Made by a program: the position numbers and the translations under genes. The notes below the pieces were generated by a model, which searched no databases, had not been told where the DNA came from, and was given only the letters and a program-made list of their open reading frames with translations. From the NCBI GenBank assembly GCA_009704425.1, contig WLEG01000111.1:1-6207 (forward strand): a stretch of DNA of 6,207 bases, in the 5' to 3' direction. Below, in pieces: positions 1 to 5,140 of this stretch (the stretch's first letter is position 1; each line of letters opens with the position of its first letter). The stretch is from Actinomycetota bacterium. GTDB taxonomy: Bacteria; Actinomycetota; Acidimicrobiia; Acidimicrobiales; Ilumatobacteraceae.

Positions 1-678
1 CACGCCATGTTGCGCGCGGCCGGCGTGTCGGTGGACGTCGGTTGTCTGGCCGACGTGGCACACGAACAACTGCTGCCGTATCTGCATCACCGTCGAACCG
101 GTCGTCCCTTCGTGGTGTCGAAGATGGCCGCCAGCATCGATGGTCGCACCGCGGCGGCCGACGGAAGCAGTCGCTGGATCACCGGTGACGCCGCCCGCAC
201 CGCGGTGCACGCGTTGCGCGCCGACAGCGATGCCATCGTGGTGGGGGCCGGCACCGTGCGCGCCGACGATCCCGAACTGACCACCCGTCTGGTGGACGGA
301 CCGTCGCCACGTCGCGTGGTGTTGGGCACGGCCCCCGCCGCCGCCCGCGTGCGTCCGTGCCTGGAGTGGACCGACTCGCCGGAGTCCCTGCTCGATCACC
401 TCGGCGCCGAGGGCGTGCTGCAGGTGCTGGTCGAAGGTGGTGCCACCGTCGCCTCGTCGTTCCACGAGGCCGGACTTGTGGATCGCCACGTCATTCATCT
501 GGCGCCCGCGTTTCTGGGTGCGAGCGGCCGACCCATGTTCGCCGGACCCGGCGCCGCCACCATCGACGACATCCGTCGCGGTCGTCTGGTGTCCACGCGC
601 GTTCTCGGAGACGACATCGAGGTCGTCATCGATCCCATCACCACCGACAACTTCCCCACCACCAAGGAGCAAGTATGA
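1..678 (+). CDS. ribD: RibD, reductase-domain part (5' end outside window)
   Basis: C-terminal 225 residues of the bifunctional riboflavin enzyme RibD. The visible part is the NADPH-dependent reductase, which reduces the ribosyl side chain of 5-amino-6-ribosylaminouracil 5'-phosphate in the cytoplasm. The frame is open from base 1, and the first residues (HAMLRAAGVSVDVG) match the linker after the deaminase domain, so the ATG at base 7 is internal and the gene starts upstream. Reductase signatures in order, by fragment residue: SKMAASIDGRTA (about 40-51), GSSRWITG, DAIVVGAGTVRADDPELT, VLVEGGAT, and a C-terminal LVDRHVIHLAPAFLG. The zinc-binding deaminase motifs (HAE, PCxxxGxTPPC) would lie outside the window and cannot be checked. 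The stop overlaps the ribBA start in an ATGA arrangement, implying translational coupling. Assignment is firm; whether the deaminase half is present is inferred from the linker. Confidence 0.93.
   Translation, partial: HAMLRAAGVSVDVGCLADVAHEQLLPYLHHRRTGRPFVVSKMAASIDGRTAAADGSSRWITGDAARTAVHALRADSDAIVVGAGTVRADDPELTTRLVDGPSPRRVVLGTAPAAARVRPCLEWTDSPESLLDHLGAEGVLQVLVEGGATVASSFHEAGLVDRHVIHLAPAFLGASGRPMFAGPGAATIDDIRRGRLVSTRVLGDDIEVVIDPITTDNFPTTKEQV
664..669 (+). promoter_or_regulatory. Ribosome binding site of ribBA
   Basis: AAGGAG lies inside the last codons of ribD, 5 nt before the ATG at 675. It fixes the ribBA start and argues against the much longer in-frame reading that begins at 357, which would only add an Arg-rich shadow of ribD. 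Confidence 0.85.
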
Positions 679-1904
679 GCAGCGAATTTTCCTTCGCCCC
701 GATCGAGGACGTCGTGGCGGCCATCGGCCGCGGCGAGATCGTGGTCATGGTCGACGACGAGGATCGCGAGAACGAAGGCGACCTCATCATGGCGGCGCAG
801 TTCGCCACGCCCGAGAAGATCGCCTTCATCGTGCGCCACACGTCCGGTGTGGTGGTGGCGCCGCTCACCGGAGAACGCTGCGACGACCTGCGCCTGCCGT
901 TGATGGTGGAGCACAACACCGAGAGCCATCGCACCGCGTTCACCGTGTCGGTGGACCTGATCGAGGGCACCAGCACCGGCATCTCGGCCGCCGATCGCGC
1001 GGCCACGTTGTGCGCGTTGGCCGATCCGCAAACGGGTTTCGCCGCTTTCGCCCGACCCGGTCACATCTTCCCGTTGCGCGCCCGCGAGGGCGGCGTGTTG
1101 AAGCGCGCCGGCCACACCGAGGCCGCCGTGGACCTGGCGCGCATGGCTGGGCTCGAGCCCGCCGGGATCATCTGCGAGATCGTCAACGAGGACGGTTCCA
1201 TGTCGCGCCTGCCGCAGCTGATCGAGTTCAGCCGTCAGCACGGACTGTTGCTGTCGAGCATCGCCGAACTCATCAAGTACCGCCGTCGTCACGAGAAGCT
1301 GGTGACGCGCATCGGTCAGGCCCAGGTGCCCACCGATTGGGGCACGTTCACCTGCACCGCGTACCGCAGTCATCTCGACGACACCGAGCATCTGGCCTTC
1401 AGCATGGGCGACGTGGACGACGGCAAGCCGTCGTTGGTTCGCGTGCACAGCGAGTGCCTCACCGGTGACGTGTTCAGCAGCCGTCGCTGCGACTGTGGTC
1501 CGCAGTTGAACTCGGCCATGGCCCTCATCGCCAAGGAGGGTCGCGGCGTGGTGGTGTACCTGCGCGGACACGAGGGACGCGGCATCGGCATCGGCCACAA
1601 GATCCGCGCGTACTCGCTGCAGGACGGCGGCCTCGACACCGTGGACGCCAACACCGAACTGGGTCTGCCCGTGGACAGTCGCGAATACGGGATCGGCGCC
1701 CAGATCCTGGCCGACCTGGGTGCGAACAAGTTGCGCCTCATCACCAACAACCCCGCCAAGTACGGCGGCCTCGAGGGTTACGGTCTGGAGATCACCGAGC
1801 GCGTGGCCCTGAACCCGCTACCCACCGAGGAGAACCTGAAGTACCTGCAGACCAAGCGCGACCGCATGGGACACCTTTTGGACCTTCCCGAGACATCTGC
1901 CTGA
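675..1904 (+). CDS. ribBA: RibBA: DHBP synthase / GTP cyclohydrolase II
   Basis: Bifunctional cytoplasmic enzyme of 409 residues supplying both precursors of riboflavin. The N-terminal half (about 1-205) converts ribulose 5-phosphate to 3,4-dihydroxy-2-butanone 4-phosphate plus formate. The C-terminal half (about 206-409) opens GTP to the diaminopyrimidine. DHBP synthase motifs: DDEDRENEGDL (27-37), GTSTGISAADRA (98-109), RAGHTEAAVDL (144-154), CEIVNEDGSMSRLP (167-180). Cyclohydrolase motifs: zinc cysteines C261 (HSECLTGD), C272 and C274 (RRCDCG); GTP loop YLRGHEGRGIG (295-305); D334 and R336 in DSREYGIGAQ, aligning with the catalytic Asp/Arg of E. coli RibA; and TNNPAKYGG. Both halves therefore look active. 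The start at 675 overlaps the ribD stop by 4 nt and has a good ribosome binding site. Length is normal for the fused enzyme. Confidence 0.97.
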   Translation: MSSEFSFAPIEDVVAAIGRGEIVVMVDDEDRENEGDLIMAAQFATPEKIAFIVRHTSGVVVAPLTGERCDDLRLPLMVEHNTESHRTAFTVSVDLIEGTSTGISAADRAATLCALADPQTGFAAFARPGHIFPLRAREGGVLKRAGHTEAAVDLARMAGLEPAGIICEIVNEDGSMSRLPQLIEFSRQHGLLLSSIAELIKYRRRHEKLVTRIGQAQVPTDWGTFTCTAYRSHLDDTEHLAFSMGDVDDGKPSLVRVHSECLTGDVFSSRRCDCGPQLNSAMALIAKEGRGVVVYLRGHEGRGIGIGHKIRAYSLQDGGLDTVDANTELGLPVDSREYGIGAQILADLGANKLRLITNNPAKYGGLEGYGLEITERVALNPLPTEENLKYLQTKRDRMGHLLDLPETSA

Positions 1905-1961
1905 CCCGCACCCGTAACACCCGCACCCGAATCACCCGTACGACATCACCAGCACCCGATC
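1904..1961 (+). repeat. Degenerate 14-15 nt tandem repeat between ribBA and ribH
   Basis: The spacer is built from four imperfect units starting at 1904, 1919, 1934 and 1948. The first two share an identical core, ACCCGCACCCG, 15 nt apart. The third (ACCCGTACGACATC) and fourth (ACCAGCACCCGATC) are diverged 14-nt versions. The array starts at the last base of the ribBA stop and ends just before the ribH ribosome binding site. It has no inverted symmetry and no U tract, so it does not look like a terminator. Its function is unknown; replication slippage is the simplest origin. Confidence 0.6.
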
Positions 1962-1963
1962 AC

Positions 1964-1967
1964 GGAG
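1964..1967 (+). promoter_or_regulatory. Ribosome binding site of ribH
   Basis: GGAG ends 6 nt before the ATG at 1974. It supports that start over the next in-frame ATG nine codons later. Confidence 0.7.
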
Positions 1968-1973
1968 ATCATC

Positions 1974-2474
1974 ATGACCAGAATCCAGAGCAGCCAGACC
2001 ATGCCCGAGTCCTTCGACGGATCGGCGCTGTCCATCGGAATCGTGTGCGCGCGGTTCAACGATCACATCGTCACCGAGTTGTTGGCGGGCGCGCGTCGAG
2101 GCCTCGACCGCTGTCGGGTGAAGGACGCCAACATCGACGTGGTGTGGGTGCCCGGCGCGTTCGAGATTCCGTTGGCCGCCATCACCATGGCCGGCTCGGG
2201 CAACTACGACGCCATCATCACCCTGGGCGCCGTCATCCGTGGCGACACCGCGCACTTCGAGTTCGTGGCCGGCGAGTGCGCGCGCGGCATTCAGAACGCG
2301 CAGTTGGAGACCGGCATCCCGGTGATGTTCGGAGTGCTCACCGTGGACACCAACCAGCAGGCCATCGATCGCTCGGGCCCCGGCATCGACAACAAGGGCG
2401 ACGAAGCCGCCGTGGGCGCGGTGGAGATGGGGTTGTTGATCAACGCCATCGAGGCCACTTATCCCCCGGCCTGA
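1974..2474 (+). CDS. ribH: RibH: 6,7-dimethyl-8-ribityllumazine synthase
   Basis: Condenses 5-amino-6-ribitylaminouracil with 3,4-dihydroxy-2-butanone 4-phosphate, the RibBA product, to give lumazine, the penultimate compound of riboflavin synthesis. At 166 residues the length is normal for a subunit of the pentameric or icosahedral enzyme. Motifs seen: ARFN (26-29, aromatic and Asn of the substrate pocket), VPGAFEIP (59-66), GAVIRGDTAHFEFVA (85-99) with the catalytic histidine H94, GVLTVDTNQQAIDRSG (120-135) with phosphate-binding R133, and NKGDEAA (140-146). The gene follows ribBA after a 69-nt repeat-containing spacer and is probably in the same transcript. Riboflavin synthase, which dismutates the RibH product, is not encoded in the visible sequence. 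Confidence 0.97.
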   Translation: MTRIQSSQTMPESFDGSALSIGIVCARFNDHIVTELLAGARRGLDRCRVKDANIDVVWVPGAFEIPLAAITMAGSGNYDAIITLGAVIRGDTAHFEFVAGECARGIQNAQLETGIPVMFGVLTVDTNQQAIDRSGPGIDNKGDEAAVGAVEMGLLINAIEATYPPA

Positions 2475-2506
2475 CCGCGCTCGCACCACCGGCTCCCACC
2501 CCGAAT

Positions 2507-2532
2507 CGGTGTGACGCAGCGACGTCACACCG
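2507..2532 (+). promoter_or_regulatory. Perfect 10-bp inverted repeat after ribH (hairpin or operator)
   Basis: CGGTGTGACG (2507-2516) and CGTCACACCG (2523-2532) are exact reverse complements around the 6-nt loop CAGCGA. The element lies 32 nt after the ribH stop and 29 nt before the start of the phospholipase gene. The following bases (GCGAGAGCCGATGAG) contain no U tract, so it is not a textbook intrinsic terminator. It could be a U-less terminator or mRNA 3' stabiliser for the rib transcript, or a dyad operator controlling the phospholipase. The inner TGTGA and TCACA are 10 nt apart, not the 6 nt of a CRP site. The structure is certain; its role is open. Confidence 0.65.
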
Positions 2533-2552
2533 GCGAGAGCCGATGAGAAACT

Positions 2553-2558
2553 GAGGAG
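2553..2558 (+). promoter_or_regulatory. Ribosome binding site of the phospholipase gene
   Basis: GAGGAG ends only 3 nt before the ATG at 2562, which is close but usable. The reading frame has a stop at 2544-2546 and no other start codon between that stop and the ATG, so this start is the furthest upstream possible. Confidence 0.6.
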
Positions 2559-2561
2559 ATC

Positions 2562-3074
2562 ATGGGAGCGATCCTGGCCATCCTCGTCGCGGTTGCGAGT
2601 TCCCTGACCGCCCCTTCCGTCGCGGTGAACGACCCCGCCGCCACCGCCGGTCGCGTGGAGGTGCTCATGTTCCGCACCCCGCTGACCTCGTTCGTGGCCA
2701 CGTCACGAACCCCTCGTGGTGTGGACGCGGCCCTCGTCTGGACCACCGATCAGTGTTCGGCTCCCATCGTGGGCAGCACCGGCCGCTCGTTCGACTTCAC
2801 AGCCGCGTGTCTGCGTCACGACTTCGGCTATCGCAACTACAAGATGCTCGACCAACGCTTCAACTGTCCGCAACGACCGACCAACGGAACGTGCGCGGAC
2901 GGTACCTGGAGTTACGGCCGCTGGTGGAACGCCTCGAACCGCGCCCGGCTGGACGCGCAGTTCAAGAAGGATCTGTTCGCACATTGCGCGTCGCGACCGG
3001 CGTGGGATCGACCCACGTGTCGGGCTTGGGCCACCACGTTCCACACCGCGGTGCGCACCTTCGGCGGCCCGTGA
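2562..3074 (+). CDS. Secreted phospholipase A2, prokaryotic/fungal type
   Basis: Probable extracellular, calcium-dependent phospholipase A2 (the Streptomyces violaceoruber/fungal family), releasing the sn-2 fatty acid of phospholipids. It has 170 residues. Residues 3-21 form a hydrophobic secretion signal with a likely cleavage after A21 (SVA). The signal lacks the usual Lys/Arg at its N-terminus. The core motif CLRHDFGYRNYK (83-94) matches the family closely. By comparison with the Streptomyces enzyme, H86 and D131 (in RLDAQF) are the catalytic pair, D63 and D87 the calcium ligands, and C65-C83 and C142-C153 the two disulfides. Between Y93 and D131 there are about 24 more residues than in the Streptomyces protein, including an extra Cys pair (C102, C111) and a Trp/Tyr-rich stretch (WSYGRWW, 116-122). 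The gene is co-directional with ribH but separated by the inverted repeat, so it may have its own regulation. Family firm; substrate preference and biological role unknown. Confidence 0.88.
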   Translation: MGAILAILVAVASSLTAPSVAVNDPAATAGRVEVLMFRTPLTSFVATSRTPRGVDAALVWTTDQCSAPIVGSTGRSFDFTAACLRHDFGYRNYKMLDQRFNCPQRPTNGTCADGTWSYGRWWNASNRARLDAQFKKDLFAHCASRPAWDRPTCRAWATTFHTAVRTFGGP

Positions 3075-3093
3075 GTTTCCATCACCCGCCGCG

Positions 3094-3588
3094 TCACCCG
3101 GGCAACGAAAGGCGATACAGGATCGCGTCCGTCGGTTCGTCGCCGTCGCGACACCCGCACTCGATGCGTCCCACTTCAAGAAAGCCCGCGCGTTGCGCCA
3201 CGCGACGCGACGCGGTGTTGCCCTCGGCGATGCGCGCGGTGAGAGCGCGGATGGATGCGTCGGTGGCGGCCAGTTCGGCCACCCGGGCCAACGCCGACGC
3301 CATCACGCGCATGCCCCGTCCCCACGGCGCCACCCAATAGCCCACCTCGGCGTCACCGGTGTCGGGATCGACGGAATGGATGCCCACCACCGCCACCGGT
3401 GTGCCGGTGTCGGACTGCTCCACCACCCAACGCCAGTACTCGGTCTCGGGGTGCTCCACGAAGTGGCGCGCGTGATCGCGCGTGTACGGGCGCGGCACCA
3501 GGGTCCACCGCTGAATGTCGGGGTCCTGACAGGCCTCGGTGATCCAGTCGATGTCGGATTCGAGAAAGGTCTCGCGCAGCACCACCAT
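3094..3588 (-). CDS. GNAT-family N-acetyltransferase (RimJ/RimL-like)
   Basis: Cytoplasmic acetyl-CoA-dependent N-acetyltransferase of 164 residues. The substrate cannot be read from the sequence; a protein N-terminus or a small amine are both possible. It starts with the typical first strand (MVVLRETFLESDIDWI), has the EVGYWVAPWGRGMRVMASAL block (81-100) containing the pyrophosphate-binding turn and following helix, and the EGNTASRRVAQRAGF motif (122-136), in which N124 and the helix after it are characteristic of RimJ/RimL-like members. The start at 3588 places the first strand at the N-terminus as in the family. The in-frame ATG at 3684 would add 32 unrelated residues overlapping the Nudix gene. 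No clear ribosome binding site is seen. It lies 14 nt downstream of the Nudix stop, so it is probably co-transcribed, and it converges on the phospholipase gene with 19 nt between stops. Confidence 0.85.
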   Translation of the reverse strand: MVVLRETFLESDIDWITEACQDPDIQRWTLVPRPYTRDHARHFVEHPETEYWRWVVEQSDTGTPVAVVGIHSVDPDTGDAEVGYWVAPWGRGMRVMASALARVAELAATDASIRALTARIAEGNTASRRVAQRAGFLEVGRIECGCRDGDEPTDAILYRLSLPG

Positions 3589-3602
3589 GCGTGAATGGTG
3601 CC

Positions 3603-4295
3603 CTACCAGTTCGGAAGATCCAAGTGATTTACGCCGTGCACGCGGCACAACATCTCGTGCAGGATGCGCGCCGTGGCGCCCCACACCGTTTCATCGTCCA
3701 GATGAAAGAAGAACATGGGGCGTTCACCGTCGTTGCTCGTGGGCACCGACCACCACTCCCACGAGAACGTGTCGGGTCGCACGAGTTCGCGCAACGGCAC
3801 CCAGAACGCGCGCTCCACCTCGTCGTTGCTGATGGTCAGCGACGGGCGCTCGCCCACCGTTCCCACCACCGGCACGATGTAACTGCGACTCACGAAGGTC
3901 GACAGGGGCGACAGGGTTCCGTGCACCTCCACCACGTCGGGGTGCACGCCCACCTCCTCGTGCGTTTCGCGACGCGCGGCCTCGATGATGCTCTCACCCG
4001 CGTCCACCCGACCACCGGGAAAGCTGATCTCGCCGCGGTGGTTGGTGAGATTCGACGAGCGTCGCGTCAGCAGGATCTCGGCTCCGGCCTCCGACTCGGC
4101 CAGCAACATCAAAACCGCCGACACCTTCTCGTCGGGTCGCGGTTCCTTGGTCGACGACGCGCCCTCGCGCAACGCGCGCAGCACCGCGGTCAACGAGAAA
4201 TCGGCGTCGCGATCGCGCCACAACGGATCTCCCGCGGGACGCGAGGCCGGAGGACCCGGGATCGACTGCGGACCACCGGGTCGACGCGCGGTCAC
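3603..4295 (-). CDS. Nudix hydrolase, probable CoA pyrophosphatase (NudL-like)
   Basis: Probable cytoplasmic metal-dependent hydrolase that cleaves CoA or its derivatives to 4'-phosphopantetheine and 3',5'-ADP. Numbering from the GTG start at 4295 (230 residues), the full Nudix box GX5EX7REUXEEXGU is present: G95, E101, R109-E110, E113-E114, G116. Just before it is LLTRRSSNLTNHRGEISFPGG (about 75-95), which resembles the extra signature distinguishing CoA pyrophosphatases from other Nudix enzymes. Start choice is uncertain. The frame is open to an ATG at 4451, but that would overlap the 59-residue gene upstream by about 127 nt and add Arg/Gly-rich residues typical of a shadow frame. The GTG at 4295 is the first start after that gene's stop, but it has no clear ribosome binding site, and the first 35 residues are Pro/Arg-rich and low in conservation signals. 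TTG starts further in are possible. Gaps of 29 and 14 nt to its neighbours suggest an operon. Confidence 0.87.
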   Translation of the reverse strand: MTARRPGGPQSIPGPPASRPAGDPLWRDRDADFSLTAVLRALREGASSTKEPRPDEKVSAVLMLLAESEAGAEILLTRRSSNLTNHRGEISFPGGRVDAGESIIEAARRETHEEVGVHPDVVEVHGTLSPLSTFVSRSYIVPVVGTVGERPSLTISNDEVERAFWVPLRELVRPDTFSWEWWSVPTSNDGERPMFFFHLDDETVWGATARILHEMLCRVHGVNHLDLPNW

Positions 4296-4324
4296 GATGA
4301 TCGACGCATCACGACGACGAGAGG

Positions 4325-4504
4325 TCAGGCGACCGTCGTGGGCTTCCAGCCCGACGCCTGCAGTTGCTGCAACACCTCGGCCAAACCGGCGGTCTTCATG
4401 GATGTGAGCACCTTGCCCGGCGTCTGCTCGCCGCGCTCCCACTCTTCCCACGCCGCGATGATCTTGGCCAGGTCGGGAGCGGGTCGTTCGAAGTCGGATG
4501 CCAT
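4325..4504 (-). CDS. Small conserved-looking protein of unknown function (59 aa)
   Basis: An open frame of 59 residues starting MASDFERPAPDLAKIIAAWE and ending in SGWKPTTVA. I do not recognise a characterised family. Coding evidence: third codon positions are strongly G/C, the composition is balanced rather than Arg/Pro-rich like shadow frames, and the gene fits neatly between its neighbours (33 nt after the membrane protein stop, 29 nt before the Nudix start). A first amphipathic helix is likely at about 10-25, containing AWEEWERGE. A T-P-G-K turn (28-31) follows, then a second helix (about 32-50, LTSMKTAGLAEVLQQLQ). There is no signal peptide, membrane segment or cysteine. There is no ribosome binding site, but a TANNNT hexamer lies 6 nt upstream, so translation may be leaderless. 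A small helical adaptor or regulator is conceivable, but no function is shown. Confidence 0.72.
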   Translation of the reverse strand: MASDFERPAPDLAKIIAAWEEWERGEQTPGKVLTSMKTAGLAEVLQQLQASGWKPTTVA

Positions 4505-4510
4505 GCGATC

Positions 4511-4516
4511 AGTCTA
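4511..4516 (-). promoter_or_regulatory. Candidate -10 element, leaderless start of the 59-aa gene
   Basis: TAGACT fits the actinobacterial -10 consensus TANNNT and is followed by 6 nt and then the ATG at 4504, so transcription would begin at or next to the start codon. No Shine-Dalgarno sequence is present, which is consistent. No good -35 hexamer is visible. It would be an internal promoter within the leftward gene set. Confidence 0.4.
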
Positions 4517-4537
4517 CGAGCGCGACGCCAAGGTGGC

Positions 4538-5014
4538 TCAGGCGGAGTCGTCGTTCGATTGCTTCATCCGGGCGCGCGCACGACCGGCCAACGTGCCCAC
4601 GGTGCGTCCGGCCAGTCGACCGATCTCGTCGGCGCGACCATCGGGTCGTTGCGACAACTCGGTGACGCCCTTCTTGGTGGGCGCGCTGTAGTCCGTGCGG
4701 GCCACCACCACGACGAACACCACCACCACGAGGATCTGCACGAGTCGGGTGTTGGTCTCCAGACCGGGCAACGCACAGGCCACCAACGCGACGGCCACCA
4801 GGACGTAGTCCAAAATGCGGTGCGTGCGCCGACCCACCCTGCGGAACGCGGCCAGGGGCGCGTCGGCCACCGCGGCATTGATGACGATGAGCGCGCCCAA
4901 CGCCGTGGGCACCAACGGGTCGACGCTCTGCAGACCACTGGCCACCAACGCTCCGCCCACCACGTATTCGGCGGCTTGGTGCAACCAGAACGCGCGCTTG
5001 CCCTCGGCCACCAT
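4538..5014 (-). CDS. Four-helix integral membrane protein, unknown function
   Basis: A 158-residue protein I cannot assign to a characterised family. After a short cytoplasmic-looking start (MVAEGKRAFWLHQAAEY) there are four hydrophobic segments at about 17-29, 34-50, 67-84 and 89-105. The last is very Val-rich (ILVVVVFVVVVA). A basic loop, FRRVGRRTHR (57-66), lies between the second and third segments and suggests that loop is cytoplasmic. The tail from about 106 to 158 is soluble, Arg/Lys-rich and Gly/Ala-containing. The frame extends upstream to an ATG at 5092, but that would read through the groEL terminator and the GC-rich repeats. The ATG at 5014 is preferred and has a TANNNT hexamer 7 nt before it. 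It is probably the first gene of the leftward set that continues with the 59-aa, Nudix and GNAT genes. Confidence 0.75.
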   Translation of the reverse strand: MVAEGKRAFWLHQAAEYVVGGALVASGLQSVDPLVPTALGALIVINAAVADAPLAAFRRVGRRTHRILDYVLVAVALVACALPGLETNTRLVQILVVVVFVVVVARTDYSAPTKKGVTELSQRPDGRADEIGRLAGRTVGTLAGRARARMKQSNDDSA

Positions 5015-5021
5015 GACGCGA

Positions 5022-5027
5022 ACACTA
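5022..5027 (-). promoter_or_regulatory. Candidate -10 element, leaderless start of the membrane protein gene
   Basis: TAGTGT (TANNNT type) is separated by 7 nt from the ATG at 5014, the spacing expected when transcription starts at the start codon. There is no Shine-Dalgarno sequence. The -35 region is only GC-rich and unconvincing. Confidence 0.45.
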
Positions 5028-5049
5028 ACGAGACGCGCACCGTGTGCGG

Positions 5050-5081
5050 GGGCGCGTGCGCATGCGGGTGGGCGCGTGCGC
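5050..5081. repeat. GC-rich 12-nt direct repeat with alternating purine/pyrimidine run
   Basis: GGGCGCGTGCGC occurs at 5050-5061 and again at 5070-5081. Bases 5052-5066 alternate purine and pyrimidine without a break, a pattern able to adopt Z-DNA under supercoiling. The pair lies between the groEL terminator and the candidate promoter of the membrane protein gene. No function is shown. Confidence 0.5.
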
Positions 5082-5085
5082 GGGG

Positions 5086-5119
5086 AAAGCAAAGGCCCCG
5101 GGGCGAACCCCGGGGCCTT
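5086..5119 (-). terminator. Intrinsic terminator of groEL, UUCG tetraloop
   Basis: A perfect 12-bp stem is formed by 5092-5103 and 5108-5119 (each arm combines GGCCCCGGGG-type G/C with AA/TT at the open end) around a 4-nt loop. Read on the minus strand the loop is UUCG, a very stable tetraloop, and the stem is followed by UUUGCUUU, an interrupted U tract. The hairpin begins 35 nt after the groEL stop. On the plus strand the stem is followed by CGATCACTCC with no U tract, so termination is for the leftward transcript. Confidence 0.88.
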
Positions 5120-5140
5120 CGATCACTCCTGTGGAGAGTG

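Noticed and set aside
357..674. Possible N-terminal extension of RibBA beginning at 357
   Set aside because: The added residues are an Arg/His-rich shadow of ribD, while the ATG at 675 has a ribosome binding site and gives the family's usual N-terminus.
495..1598. A 367-codon open frame antisense to ribBA
   Set aside because: It lies wholly opposite a well-supported enzyme gene; its His/Arg/Gly-rich translation shows no recognisable motif, as expected for a shadow frame in high-G+C DNA.
2510..2529. CRP-like site (TGTGA ... TCACA) in the dyad after ribH
   Set aside because: The half sites are 10 nt apart rather than the 6 nt required.
2543..2554. Three-codon mini-ORF (Met-Arg-Asn-stop) overlapping the phospholipase ribosome binding site
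   Set aside because: Its stop overlaps GAGGAG in a suggestive way, but so short a frame is expected by chance and it has no clear ribosome binding site of its own.
3062..3091. Weak inverted repeat (CGGCGG / CCGCCG) at the convergent phospholipase-GNAT junction
   Set aside because: Only 6 bp with an 18-nt loop and no U tract on either strand; common by chance at this base composition.
4296..4451. Longer Nudix protein starting at the ATG at 4451
   Set aside because: It would overlap the 59-residue gene by about 127 nt, and the added residues look like a shadow frame.
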